Positions 1 to 7,084 of a DNA stretch of 12,378 nt are shown one piece after another. Origin of the DNA: CAZFLD01 sp964519835 (lineage in GTDB: Bacteria > Spirochaetota > Spirochaetia > DSM-27196 > CAZFLD01). Location: assembly GCA_964519835.1 (NCBI GenBank), contig CAZFLD010000103.1, positions 1 through 12,378 on the forward strand. The letters are read 5' to 3'. Each line of letters starts with the position of its first letter. Position 1 is the first letter of the stretch. The notes under the pieces are model-generated. The model was not told the DNA's origin. It worked only from the letters and a program-made list of their open reading frames with translations, and did no database searches. The translations under genes and the position numbers were made by a program.

Positions 1-52
1 CCGGAAATCAGTGAAGAACTTGGGCAAAGACAGAAACACGCTTATTTTAGGA

Positions 53-259
53 CTAAGGGTCCGCGGCCGTGCCTCGAAGCAAGGCCTCCCGACGGGCCAC
101 CAGCGCCAAGTTGAGTCCTGCGGCGGCGAGTTGCTCGGCAAATTCCGGGCGCAGCCCCTCTGAGGCTCCCGCCGCCATCGCCCGCGAGCCGTAGGTATCG
201 CGCAATTGGTTCAATCGAGGCATGGTTTGCAGGATATCGGAGTCGCTTCGCAAACGCAC
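53..259 (-). pseudogene. Remnant of a short-chain dehydrogenase/reductase (N-terminal fragment)
   Basis: The 68-residue reading frame contains a recognisable SDR N-terminus. The segment GASEGLRPEFAEQLAAAG followed by LNLALVARREALL matches the family's cofactor-binding start (TGASxGIGxxFAxQLAxxG..LVLVARRxxxL). The most natural old start is the ATG at 221-223 (MPRLNQLRDTYGS...). The fragment stops at a TAG (53-55) just after the second beta strand, so about four fifths of a roughly 260-residue enzyme is missing. No continuation was seen in positions 1-52. The glycine-rich motif is also damaged: the last Gly of GxxxGxG is replaced by Arg, and the preceding Thr by Ala. A working NAD(P)-dependent oxidoreductase is therefore very unlikely. 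It lies downstream of the kinase gene on the same strand. The fragment assignment rests on motif recognition only. Confidence 0.6.
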
Positions 260-270
260 GGACGACTTGT

Positions 271-292
271 CGGGGGCGCCCTCGAGCCCCCG
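271..292 (-). terminator. GC-rich hairpin downstream of the kinase operon
   Basis: CGGGGGC (271-277) and GCCCCCG (286-292) form a perfect 7-bp stem around an 8-nt loop. It lies about 45-65 nt past the stop codon of the histidine kinase gene. No T-run follows on the minus strand, so this is not a classic intrinsic terminator. It could be a Rho-assisted terminator, an mRNA-stabilising hairpin, or chance in GC-rich DNA. Confidence 0.3.
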
Positions 293-334
293 TCCGGGCG
301 GGCGCCTCCTTGTTGGGCGTGGGGCGGGTACGCT

Positions 335-2749
335 CTACGCCCCCGCCGTCGGCAACCGCACGCGAAATGTCGTGCCTTTTCGGGGCTCGGACTCCACTTC
401 GATCGTGCCGTCGTGGGACAAGACAATCTCGCGGCAGATCGCCAAGCCCAGTCCGCTTCCGGAGCCGTCGGGGCGGTGGGTGACAAAGGGCTCGAAAAGA
501 CTGTCTGTTATCTGCTTTGGTATGCCGCTCCCCTCGTCGTGAACCACGAGCTCCACCATGTTTTCTTGCCGGTCAAACGATGTCGAAACCACCAACGCCT
601 GGTCCCTCGATTCAAGGGCTTCACAGGCGTTTCTGATAAGATTGAGGAGTACTTGCTGGATATGTGTTTCGTGGCCGACGCAGGGCGGTATGTTTTCGCC
701 GTAGATCGCTTCGAAGTGATCCGTGTAGCCTGAGACAAAGCGCCGGGTCGAGCGTACCACGTTTTGCGCCGCCCGGTTGATGTCGAAGATCCCTTGTTCT
801 GGTGATCGGCTCGGTTCGAGGGTGGACCTGAGGGCCTCGGTAATCTCGCTGATAATCTGAACGGCGCTTCGTACCGATTGCGCTTGGGAGACCGCCAGGC
901 GTCGTGCCTCGGGAAAGGTCATGGCCCCGACTTCTACGATGCTACAGTCGGCTTCGGCGGGAATTTGTGCGACAAACTCCGACAGATAATTTCCCGCAAG
1001 TCGAAGTGTGTGGAGCGGTGTCTGGATGTCGTGGCTGACCGTGGAAAGCAGCATGCCCAGCGACGCAAGCCTGTCCGACCTTGTTAACATCGACATCAGT
1101 TGTTCCTGCTGAGCTTCCTTGGTTGCCTCGTCGGTCATATCCGCGATGTGGAGCATTGTTCCCGGCTCGCCCCGCCATACCGTCGGCGCCACCGTCACGG
1201 CCACTCGTTTTGGTTTGGCTCCCGTTAGGGTCAGAACTACGTCGGGTGTCTGAAACACGCTTCGCCGCGCAAATGCCTCCGGGCTCATCAACGGCACGAG
1301 AGACGAACCGGCATCGGTGGGCCGCATCGATTCGACGATCCCCGGCAACGTGGCGGGGAGGGCGGCCGCAGCCGGATTGCGATGCAACTCTTTGGCGCCG
1401 GCTCCGTACACAACGATCATGTCGGTTCCGGAATCCACGGTCGCCTCAAACTCGCCGTAGACGCTGCCAAGCTCGTCTACGAGGCGGTTGAACTCCGCGG
1501 TAATAAGTCCGATTTCGTCCGAGTACTCCACCGGAACCGTGCCGGGGGTATCGCCCTTCCGCAGCCCCCGAACGGCCTTGGTAAGCCGACCGATGGGGAC
1601 CGTGATGTTGCCACGAAAAAGCAGGGGGAGCGCGGCGGCAAGTACAGCGGTACCGCCTATCATCAACCAGACCAGTACCGAGGCGGTTCTATGCAATCGT
1701 CGCCGCAACTCGTCGTGCCCAAAGGAAACCCACAGACGACCACCGCGCCACGGTGCGGACACAACAATCCGGTAGCCGGTCAGGTCTACGACCGAATCAT
1801 ACCCGAAGTAGGCGTCATCTCCGAGAGGTTCGGTATGAACAAGGCGGGGCGGCGTTGTCGATAGGGAGAACTCGTCGAAGTCGCGAAGGCCATCGGGAAC
1901 GGACTCCGTTATCTCGGCGGTTATCCGCGCCTCCCGGCGGAACAGGTCCAACTCCTCGTTACCGAGGTGCCTGCTTATCAAGTACCCGACCAGTCCAAGT
2001 ACCAACACAAAGCCCATCAATGGATAGCCGACCAGCCTGACCGCCAGGCCCGCCTGGGCATTCGGCGCGTTCACGTACAGTACAAAGACGGCAAACGCGA
2101 CCACCAGAATAATGGCGCCGATTAGCTGGTCGAAGACGACTCGAGAGATGACACCCGTCTCGTAGAAGGCAAAGACGGACGAGGCGCCGATCAGGAACAC
2201 GCAGAGTACGGCAAAGCGAAGCATCGACCGCGATAGCCGTCGATCCTCCCGGAGCCGCACAAACTTACGCACGGCGACGACCAAGCCGAGAACACATTGG
2301 CCGAGGACAAAAATCCCGTAGAGGAGGCCGGTGGCAAAATCGATGTAGTGAGCCTGCAGCTCAAATGAGTAGCTCCAGTCGAGGTCTCTGTAGCGAGTGA
2401 AGTTCCAAAAGGAAAAAGCAAGCGAGCCGGCAAACAGCACAATCGCAGCAACTACGGCCTCTCTTGGATAGCAGTTTTTGTGCACGGTGTAGAGAAACAT
2501 CACAAAACACGAAACACCAAAGAGGACCATGTCCGTAGTAAGCTCGGCAATGTATACGAGCTGTCCCTCGGAATAGAGACTGTAGCGGACCACAAAGCTT
2601 GTGATCATTATTATTGCCGAGACGTAGAAGCCCCGCAGGAAGTGTATCTCCCTGTTCCGTTGACGCAGAGTAAAGAGATAGAACAGTATGCCGCCGGCAA
2701 TCAAAAGGCTGCCGAGGAAGCCCACGGCGAGGGGAGTGAACCTAACCAT
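335..2749 (-). CDS. Membrane sensor histidine kinase (7TM-like N-terminus, HAMP, PAS-like, HisKA, HATPase)
   Basis: This 804-residue protein is the sensor half of a two-component system. Seven hydrophobic segments (about residues 7-27, 39-55, 67-88, 97-113, 135-160, 178-196 and 207-227) resemble 7TM-type kinase N-termini. An eighth segment (236-257), a roughly 100-residue loop probably outside the cytoplasm (258-355) and a ninth segment (356-378) follow. Next come a HAMP linker (379-432), a PAS-like region (about 433-540) and a HisKA domain with H-box STVSHDIQTPLH, phospho-acceptor His573. The ATPase domain has an N-box (Asn703, Asn707), a G1 box HDEGSGIP (Asp738) and a Gly-rich GSGSGLGLA loop. 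All catalytic motifs look intact, so an active ATP-dependent autokinase is expected. Its ATG lies inside the regulator's last codons (ATGGTTAG, 8-nt overlap) and has no clear Shine-Dalgarno, which suggests translational coupling. The signal sensed is unknown. Confidence 0.93.
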   Translation of the reverse strand: MVRFTPLAVGFLGSLLIAGGILFYLFTLRQRNREIHFLRGFYVSAIIMITSFVVRYSLYSEGQLVYIAELTTDMVLFGVSCFVMFLYTVHKNCYPREAVVAAIVLFAGSLAFSFWNFTRYRDLDWSYSFELQAHYIDFATGLLYGIFVLGQCVLGLVVAVRKFVRLREDRRLSRSMLRFAVLCVFLIGASSVFAFYETGVISRVVFDQLIGAIILVVAFAVFVLYVNAPNAQAGLAVRLVGYPLMGFVLVLGLVGYLISRHLGNEELDLFRREARITAEITESVPDGLRDFDEFSLSTTPPRLVHTEPLGDDAYFGYDSVVDLTGYRIVVSAPWRGGRLWVSFGHDELRRRLHRTASVLVWLMIGGTAVLAAALPLLFRGNITVPIGRLTKAVRGLRKGDTPGTVPVEYSDEIGLITAEFNRLVDELGSVYGEFEATVDSGTDMIVVYGAGAKELHRNPAAAALPATLPGIVESMRPTDAGSSLVPLMSPEAFARRSVFQTPDVVLTLTGAKPKRVAVTVAPTVWRGEPGTMLHIADMTDEATKEAQQEQLMSMLTRSDRLASLGMLLSTVSHDIQTPLHTLRLAGNYLSEFVAQIPAEADCSIVEVGAMTFPEARRLAVSQAQSVRSAVQIISEITEALRSTLEPSRSPEQGIFDINRAAQNVVRSTRRFVSGYTDHFEAIYGENIPPCVGHETHIQQVLLNLIRNACEALESRDQALVVSTSFDRQENMVELVVHDEGSGIPKQITDSLFEPFVTHRPDGSGSGLGLAICREIVLSHDGTIEVESEPRKGTTFRVRLPTAGA

Positions 2750-4130
2750 GGGAATAAGAAGAGTCGCGGGAGGCTGATCGTCGCCTTCGATTTGCCATCG
2801 CCTGGCGGCTCAAGCCGATAGCCGCCGCCGCTTTTGAACGATTCCCCGGGAATCTGCTGTCCGCCTCCTCGATTAGCTGGTCAACAAGCTCTTCCGGCGT
2901 TGGAAGCTCGGGACCAAAAGCAACACGTCGGGTTTCCCTCGATATTGCCCCTGGGGCCCCTTCCTCCTCCTGCTCCCAGACACCGTTTACAAGAGCGCTG
3001 ATAACCACGTGCTCGAGCTCCCGCACGTTGCCTGGAATGGGGGAGCGGGCGAGCCGTGCAACAACGTGCTGTGGTACGGCAACCGCCTCCTGCTTCAATC
3101 GCTCGGCATGGCGTTTTACCAAATGCTTGAGGATTGGGCGAATGTCCTCCGGGCGCTCTCGAATAGGTGGAATGTGCACGTGGTGGGAGGAGATTCGGTA
3201 GAAAAGGTCCCTGCGGAAACGTCCGGCGGCAACCTCTTTCTGCAGATCTTTGTTTGTCGCAAATACAAACCGTGTGCCGGCCGTTTCCACCCGGTCTGAG
3301 CCGAGGGGCAAGTACTCTCCCAGTTCGACTAGGCGCAAGATCTTTGTCTGAGAGTGCATCGACGCTTCGCCAAACTCATCAAGGAGAAGGGTTCCCTCGG
3401 CCGCCGACTTGACCAGGCCGTCGCGGTTGCGGTCGGCACCGGTAAAGGCGCCGCGCTTGTGTCCAAAGAGTGTATCCGAAAGGAGTTGATCGTCGAGACC
3501 ACCGACGTTTGCCGTTACAAAAGGACCTGATCTTCCGCTTCTGTCGTGAATTGCCTTGGCCATGACCTCTTTGCCGACACCGGTTTCGCCGGTGAGCAAA
3601 ATGGGATCCGGCAGCGGCGCGATGGCATCGAGGTAGCGACGAATACGATCGATGTGCTCGCTGACCGACACAAAGGAGGCAAACGGCTTCTCGTCGATCG
3701 AGCCACGCCCGACAAGGGCGTCTCGGAGACGCAGCTTTTCGAGCTCCGAGCGCCGCTTTTCCAGGGCGTTTCTGACCGTGCCCGGCAGTCTGTCGGTGTC
3801 GTTGCCCTTCACCAGGAAGTCAAATGCCCCGTCGCGCATACACCGAACGGCGAGCCGCGTATCGTTCGCCGCGGTCAACACAACTACCTGCGTAGCGGGA
3901 TGGTGCTCGTGAATCCAGGCCAAAACATCCAGGCCAGACTCGTTTTTGAGCGCGAGGTCCAAGAGTACAACCGCCCGGTCCCCTTGGACAAAAAGCTCCC
4001 GGGCCTGTTTAAACGTCCGGGCGCAGTCCACCTGTTTATATCCGTGTAATAGCAGCAGAGCACGCTGCCCGTCCAGCACGGATGTATCATCATCGATAAT
4101 CAGAATCGGAGAGTGCTCGAGGGTAGCCAT
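2742..4130 (-). CDS. NtrC-type sigma-54-dependent response regulator
   Basis: This 462-residue protein has the three-part architecture of a bacterial enhancer-binding protein. The receiver domain (about 8-120) has acidic residues Asp13 and Asp14, phospho-acceptor Asp58 in LLDLA, Thr86 and Lys108. The AAA+ domain (about 150-385) has Walker A GETGVGKE (181-188), GAFTGA (227-232), which contacts sigma-54, Walker B GTLLLDEFGE (247-255), and an RRDLFYRI segment bearing the likely arginine finger. A Fis-type HTH (about 424-450, GNRSKAAAAIGLSRQAM) ends the protein. Phosphorylation by the overlapping kinase should switch on ATPase activity and open-complex formation at sigma-54 promoters. I chose the ATG at 4128-4130, which directly precedes the receiver. 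An upstream in-frame TTG (4239-4241) would add 37 residues unlike any receiver and would start inside the palindromic operator. The Shine-Dalgarno-like GAAGG sits only 1 nt from the ATG. The C-terminus is Arg/Ser-rich where it overlaps the kinase gene. Confidence 0.94.
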   Translation of the reverse strand: MATLEHSPILIIDDDTSVLDGQRALLLLHGYKQVDCARTFKQARELFVQGDRAVVLLDLALKNESGLDVLAWIHEHHPATQVVVLTAANDTRLAVRCMRDGAFDFLVKGNDTDRLPGTVRNALEKRRSELEKLRLRDALVGRGSIDEKPFASFVSVSEHIDRIRRYLDAIAPLPDPILLTGETGVGKEVMAKAIHDRSGRSGPFVTANVGGLDDQLLSDTLFGHKRGAFTGADRNRDGLVKSAAEGTLLLDEFGEASMHSQTKILRLVELGEYLPLGSDRVETAGTRFVFATNKDLQKEVAAGRFRRDLFYRISSHHVHIPPIRERPEDIRPILKHLVKRHAERLKQEAVAVPQHVVARLARSPIPGNVRELEHVVISALVNGVWEQEEEGAPGAISRETRRVAFGPELPTPEELVDQLIEEADSRFPGNRSKAAAAIGLSRQAMANRRRRSASRDSSYSHG

Positions 4131-4150
4131 GCCTTCGTTTGTCCACGGGT

Positions 4151-4183
4151 AGTATAGATAAAAAACACCGATTGGTATGTCTA
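4151..4183 (-). promoter_or_regulatory. Possible sigma-70-type promoter of the regulator-kinase operon
   Basis: Read on the minus strand, TAGACA (4183-4178) could be a -35 element. TATCTA (4160-4155, 17-bp spacer) or the better-looking TATACT (4156-4151, 21-bp spacer) could be the -10. The surroundings are locally A/T-rich. Neither combination is good in both sequence and spacing, so this is weak. If real, the leader before the regulator ATG would be under about 20 nt, and the two dyads at 4198-4250 would sit just upstream of the -35, allowing autoregulation. Confidence 0.3.
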
Positions 4184-4197
4184 CCGATGGCGGTTTG

Positions 4198-4218
4198 GGC
4201 GAAACTAGACGTGTCGGT
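4198..4218. promoter_or_regulatory. Putative enhancer (UAS) dyad 1 for the NtrC-type regulator
   Basis: GGCGAAACT and CGTGTCGGT flank AGA. Each half matches the corresponding half of the perfect dyad at 4230-4250 at 7 of 9 positions. The two dyads share ACGTGTCG exactly (4209-4216 and 4241-4248) at a 32-bp offset, about three helical turns, which puts both on the same DNA face. The centre lies about 187 bp upstream of the predicted sigma-54 transcription start. Which protein binds is an inference from gene neighbourhood. Confidence 0.55.
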
Positions 4219-4229
4219 TCGGTACTGCC

Positions 4230-4250
4230 GGCGACACGCAACGTGTCGCC
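4230..4250. promoter_or_regulatory. Putative enhancer (UAS) dyad 2, perfect 9-bp inverted repeat
   Basis: GGCGACACG (4230-4238) and CGTGTCGCC (4242-4250) are perfect reverse complements around CAA. The size, symmetry and position are typical of a Fis-type HTH binding site for a sigma-54 activator. Its centre is about 155 bp upstream of the predicted transcription start, and the neighbouring divergent gene encodes such an activator. It could alternatively fold as an RNA hairpin, but no transcript is expected to cross it toward the lipoprotein genes. Confidence 0.65.
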
Positions 4251-4284
4251 TGCGGTCGGGAAGCGCGGGAGGCCGGCACCCTCG

Positions 4285-4318
4285 CGCAGGAAACAGGTGA
4301 TCCGTAACTTATCCTGCG
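4285..4318. repeat. Spaced 7-bp inverted repeat between the enhancer sites and the sigma-54 promoter
   Basis: CGCAGGA (4285-4291) and TCCTGCG (4312-4318) are perfect inverted copies separated by 20 bp. They lie in the gap between the dyads and the -24 element, where an architectural or secondary regulator could bind. The sequence is unrelated to the dyads. It may be chance. Confidence 0.25.
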
Positions 4319-4368
4319 GGAACGATTAACTAGCCTCCGCGCTGCTTCGTGAATGTTGTCTGCGAAAC

Positions 4369-4384
4369 TGGCACGTCTGTTGCT
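4369..4384 (+). promoter_or_regulatory. Sigma-54 (-24/-12) promoter of the first lipoprotein gene
   Basis: TGGCACGTCTGTTGCT matches every defined base of the core consensus TGGCACG-N4-TTGCW. GG is at 4370-4371 and GC at 4382-4383, exactly 10 bp apart. The flanks also fit (purine/pyrimidine pattern before, W three bases after). Transcription should start near 4395, giving a leader of about 65 nt before the ATG at 4460. A perfect core next to a divergent sigma-54 activator gene with two upstream dyads is strong joint evidence. It also rules out the upstream in-frame GTG at 4349 as the start of the lipoprotein. Confidence 0.85.
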
Positions 4385-4459
4385 AATTGTGGTAAGGCGG
4401 CCGCCACAACCGTGGAAAGTTGCGACCGGCCTTCGAAGTTTTGTTGGGAGAAGAACGCA

Positions 4460-6979
4460 ATGAATAGCATACCTGAAACGGATCAGCCCAAACGGAACTG
4501 GTCAAAGCATACGGCACCGGCGTTGGGTGCCCTGCTTATGATCCTGGTGCTGGCAGCCTGTCCGACGCCGACGGACCCAAACGCCGGAGGCGGTGGCACG
4601 ATCGATGACGGAGGCGGCTCCAATGATGGTGGTGGTGGCTCCGGTGGTGGCAGCGATGGGACCGGCACCGGCGGCACTCCCGACGACGGCGGCGGAGCCG
4701 CCGGGAACGTGCCGCAGTTTTTCTGGGGTAGTTGGGTCCGGATGGACGGGGTGAATGAACAGTGGTACGTCTCGGACTCGGCGGTGACGGTGGGAGATAG
4801 CAGCTATACACCGTCCGTTCTGGACGACACAACATTGCAAGTAAACGGTGAGGGTGTGGTACGGCGCTCGGAGAATACGTTGACCGTGGCGTCGGGGGCC
4901 GGCGAGTACTATCTGTTCCGTCGCTCCGGCGCCAATGCGCAGGTGCAGGCGGGAGTGCGAAGCTCCTCGACCAGCGGGAGCAGATCGATCTTAGACGGGC
5001 TGTCGGGCATCCGCGCGATCGTTCGCAATATCAACAACCCAAGCAACGAGGTCGAGGCCACGACCGGTACCGACGGCACGGTGGAGTTCGACGAGGTGAT
5101 ACCCGGGGACGAGTACGAGCTCGAGGTGCCGGTCCAAGAGGGTGTGGACAATCCGGTTACGGTAACGGTGACACCTGAGTTTGACGGGGAAAACATCGGG
5201 TTTGTGACGCTTACCGACGCCGGGCAGAACTTCAAGGTCGGCTACCAGGTCAGCGGAGGTGATGAGTGGGGGTACCTGTACGCCGGTGAAAGCTATGACC
5301 TCACCATGCGGATCACCAACGTGGGAAGCGCGGATATGCTGAGCGCGGACTACGAGGTAACCGTCCCCGCAGGCTTGACGTTGAGTGGAGACAACCTTGC
5401 CGACATTATGGGAACGGTGCAAGCCGACGGTGGCGTCCGGGAACTGTCGTTCACGGTTTCCGCACTGTCCTTTACCGCAGACTTTCAGGAGTTCGAGATT
5501 CCCATATCGATCACCAGCATCGACGGCTTGAATCGTTGGGAGGACCAGATACAGCTGCGTTTCTACCGGGAGACGATGAGTATCCATGTTCGAAGCGAAA
5601 CGAACGAAGTCCAAGGCGTGGTGATCGCGCCCGATGGTCAGTCCTTCCCGTTCCAGACGTCGAGTCTATCGGGAAGCATCACCGTGCCGGCGCGGGAAGT
5701 CCCGTATACGCTGGCGTTGAGCGGCGCGGGCTACGAGTCGGAGACGAAGTATGCGCTTCGTATTAACGAGGATCCGCTGGATAACGGGTCAAGCAACAAG
5801 AGCGCGAGCACAAACGAACCCAACAACGACGAGAGTCAGGCGACGGCGGCGCACTTGAACTCCCAGTATCTCGGATACCTGGGTATCTACGACTTGGATT
5901 TCTATAGCATGAACAACGCCACAGGGGCCGGCGAGGAACTGATATGGAGCGCGATAAATCCTGCACCCGAGTCGACGGTGGCAACCACGACTCCCGTCCT
6001 GTCCTGGGCGCGTCCCCTAAGCGTAAGCTCCTTTGAGCTTCAGGTGGCCGAGAGCGAAGCGGACTTGGCCGGGAGTTCAGCAATCGCGGTGACCGAAGCG
6101 AGCTATACGCCGAGCACGGGACTCGCGATCAACATGACACACTACTGGCGCGTCAGGGCACGCAACGCCGGCGGTGAGGCAACCGGTTGGAGTCCGACCT
6201 ACAGCTTCACGGTGGGTTGGGGTGAAATCAGCGGGATGAGTCCGGCAGATGCATACTACGGAGGAGCAGACACGGCCCCGGAGTTTGACTGGGACGACCT
6301 AGATGGTGCCGTCACCTACGAGATCGCGATCGCCGATAGCCAAGCCGAACTAGAGACTGCTGCGGGGATTGAAGTGACTGAGAGCACGTACTCACCGAGC
6401 AGTCCGCTCACGAGCACCACGCACTACTGGCGGGTGCGAGCGAAGGACGCGGGCGGGCACTACACGGCATGGAGCACAAAACTGTCGATCGAACTGACGG
6501 ATAACCCGTCAGTCGGAGACCTTGGCCAAGCAGGCGGCATTGTGTTCTATGACAAAGGAAGCTACTCGGACGGGTGGCGCTTTTTGGAGGCGGCACCGAG
6601 CGACCAGTCTTCCGGCATCAAGTGGGGTGGTTCCGAGGCAAGCGTGCCGACCGGCACCGCGATCGGAACGGGAGAGGCCAACACCAATGCAATTGTGGCT
6701 GCGCTGGAGACCGGAAGCTACGCGGCTCGCGTAGCCTATGACTATGAGCATGGGGGCTACGACGACTGGTTCTTGCCGAGCAGGAATGAGTTGAATCAAC
6801 TTTACGCCCAGCGATCCGTGGTTGGTCTCTTCGGGTCTCCCTGGTACTGGAGTTCGTCGGAGGTGGAGAACGTGTCCCTCGCTCCATCCCTCGCATGGAC
6901 GCAGTACTTCGTCAGTGGCAATCAGCTCGCCGACGGCAAGCAAAACGGCCGACGGGTTCGCGCGGTACGGAGCTTTTGA
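4460..6979 (+). CDS. Large surface lipoprotein with two FN3-like repeats and a C-terminal DUF1566 domain
   Basis: This 839-residue predicted lipoprotein has n-region basic residues, a hydrophobic stretch (about 20-33) and lipobox LAAC with lipidated Cys34. A Gly/Asp/Ser low-complexity linker (about 41-82) follows. Residues 84-483 form a beta-rich region shared with the lipoprotein at 8401-10578, with marker motifs FWGSWVRMD (88-96), SADY (295-298), DGLNRW (355-360), NEPNNDE (452-458) and YLGIYDLDFY (473-482); the last two recall PPC domains. Two FN3-like repeats follow (about 498-588 and 592-680), each with a HYWRVRA motif. The C-terminal DUF1566/Lcl_C-type domain (about 688-839) has GGIVFYDKG, DDWFLPSRNEL, WYWSSSE and RRVRAVRSF. 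The ATG at 4460 has GGGAG nine bases upstream and lies downstream of the sigma-54 start. The family suggests a surface binding or adhesive role, but no enzyme motif was seen and the ligand is unknown. Confidence 0.88.
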   Translation: MNSIPETDQPKRNWSKHTAPALGALLMILVLAACPTPTDPNAGGGGTIDDGGGSNDGGGGSGGGSDGTGTGGTPDDGGGAAGNVPQFFWGSWVRMDGVNEQWYVSDSAVTVGDSSYTPSVLDDTTLQVNGEGVVRRSENTLTVASGAGEYYLFRRSGANAQVQAGVRSSSTSGSRSILDGLSGIRAIVRNINNPSNEVEATTGTDGTVEFDEVIPGDEYELEVPVQEGVDNPVTVTVTPEFDGENIGFVTLTDAGQNFKVGYQVSGGDEWGYLYAGESYDLTMRITNVGSADMLSADYEVTVPAGLTLSGDNLADIMGTVQADGGVRELSFTVSALSFTADFQEFEIPISITSIDGLNRWEDQIQLRFYRETMSIHVRSETNEVQGVVIAPDGQSFPFQTSSLSGSITVPAREVPYTLALSGAGYESETKYALRINEDPLDNGSSNKSASTNEPNNDESQATAAHLNSQYLGYLGIYDLDFYSMNNATGAGEELIWSAINPAPESTVATTTPVLSWARPLSVSSFELQVAESEADLAGSSAIAVTEASYTPSTGLAINMTHYWRVRARNAGGEATGWSPTYSFTVGWGEISGMSPADAYYGGADTAPEFDWDDLDGAVTYEIAIADSQAELETAAGIEVTESTYSPSSPLTSTTHYWRVRAKDAGGHYTAWSTKLSIELTDNPSVGDLGQAGGIVFYDKGSYSDGWRFLEAAPSDQSSGIKWGGSEASVPTGTAIGTGEANTNAIVAALETGSYAARVAYDYEHGGYDDWFLPSRNELNQLYAQRSVVGLFGSPWYWSSSEVENVSLAPSLAWTQYFVSGNQLADGKQNGRRVRAVRSF
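5951..6499 (+). repeat. Two tandem FN3-like repeats inside the first lipoprotein
   Basis: Two roughly 90-residue units (about 5951-6220 and 6230-6499) share the order [P-A-D/E] - hydrophobic strand - YE/FE-L/I-x-VA/IAxSxAEL - VTExxYxPSxxL - THYWRVRAxxAGGxxTxWS. They look like duplicated FN3-type beta sandwiches serving as spacers before the DUF1566 head. The paralogue at 8401-10578 has only one such unit (about residues 462-546) and it is more diverged. Confidence 0.7.
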
Positions 6980-7009
6980 CTATTTGTCCCTTGATCTCTT
7001 TGCGTTCGA

Positions 7010-7037
7010 GGTCCAGGGCGCGGAAGCCCCCTGGACC
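7010..7037 (+). terminator. Strong hairpin between lipoprotein genes 1 and 2
   Basis: GGTCCAGGG (7010-7018) and CCCTGGACC (7029-7037) form a perfect 9-bp stem with a 10-nt loop. It begins 31 nt after the stop codon of the first lipoprotein and ends about 30 nt before the second sigma-54-like promoter. No T-tract follows. It could attenuate read-through, protect the 3' end of the upstream mRNA, or be an operator for the downstream promoter. Confidence 0.45.
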
Positions 7038-7068
7038 CCGTCGTTGTCCCAAGCGAAACCAAATGTGC

Positions 7069-7084
7069 CGGCACGCATTTCGCT
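7069..7084 (+). promoter_or_regulatory. Second sigma-54-like promoter, before lipoprotein gene 2
   Basis: CGGCACGCATTTCGCT matches TGGCACG-N4-TTGCW at all but two bases (C for the first T, C for the second T of TTGC). The essential GG (7070-7071) and GC (7082-7083) are present with the exact 10-bp spacing. Transcription would begin near 7095, about 48 nt ahead of the lipoprotein start at 7143. No copy of the dyad seen at 4230-4250 was found just upstream. Activation would need a diverged site or looping from the distant dyads. Confidence 0.55.

Noticed and set aside
4131..4241. TTG start at 4241 extending the response regulator by 37 residues
   Set aside because: The extension does not resemble a receiver domain, and the start codon would sit inside the palindromic dyad at 4230-4250. 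The ATG at 4130 immediately precedes the first receiver strand.
4349..4459. Upstream in-frame GTG start at 4349 for the first lipoprotein, giving 37 extra residues
   Set aside because: It precedes the predicted sigma-54 transcription start (about 4395) and would bury the lipoprotein signal peptide. The ATG at 4460 has a good Shine-Dalgarno and a normal signal peptide.
4576..4710. GGN-rich tract as a possible DNA repeat array
   Set aside because: It is the coding sequence of the Gly/Ser/Asp linker after the lipidated cysteine. The units are irregular, so it is low complexity rather than a defined repeat.
4991..5614. 207-residue minus-strand open frame opposite lipoprotein 1
   Set aside because: It lies antisense to a well-supported gene and has no recognisable domain or start context. 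Long antisense frames are expected in GC-rich coding DNA.
6871..6879. CGTGTCCCT, a partial match to one half of the enhancer dyad, about 200 bp upstream of the second sigma-54-like site
   Set aside because: Its other half shows no similarity to the dyad, and it lies within coding sequence. A 7-of-9 half-site match is expected by chance.
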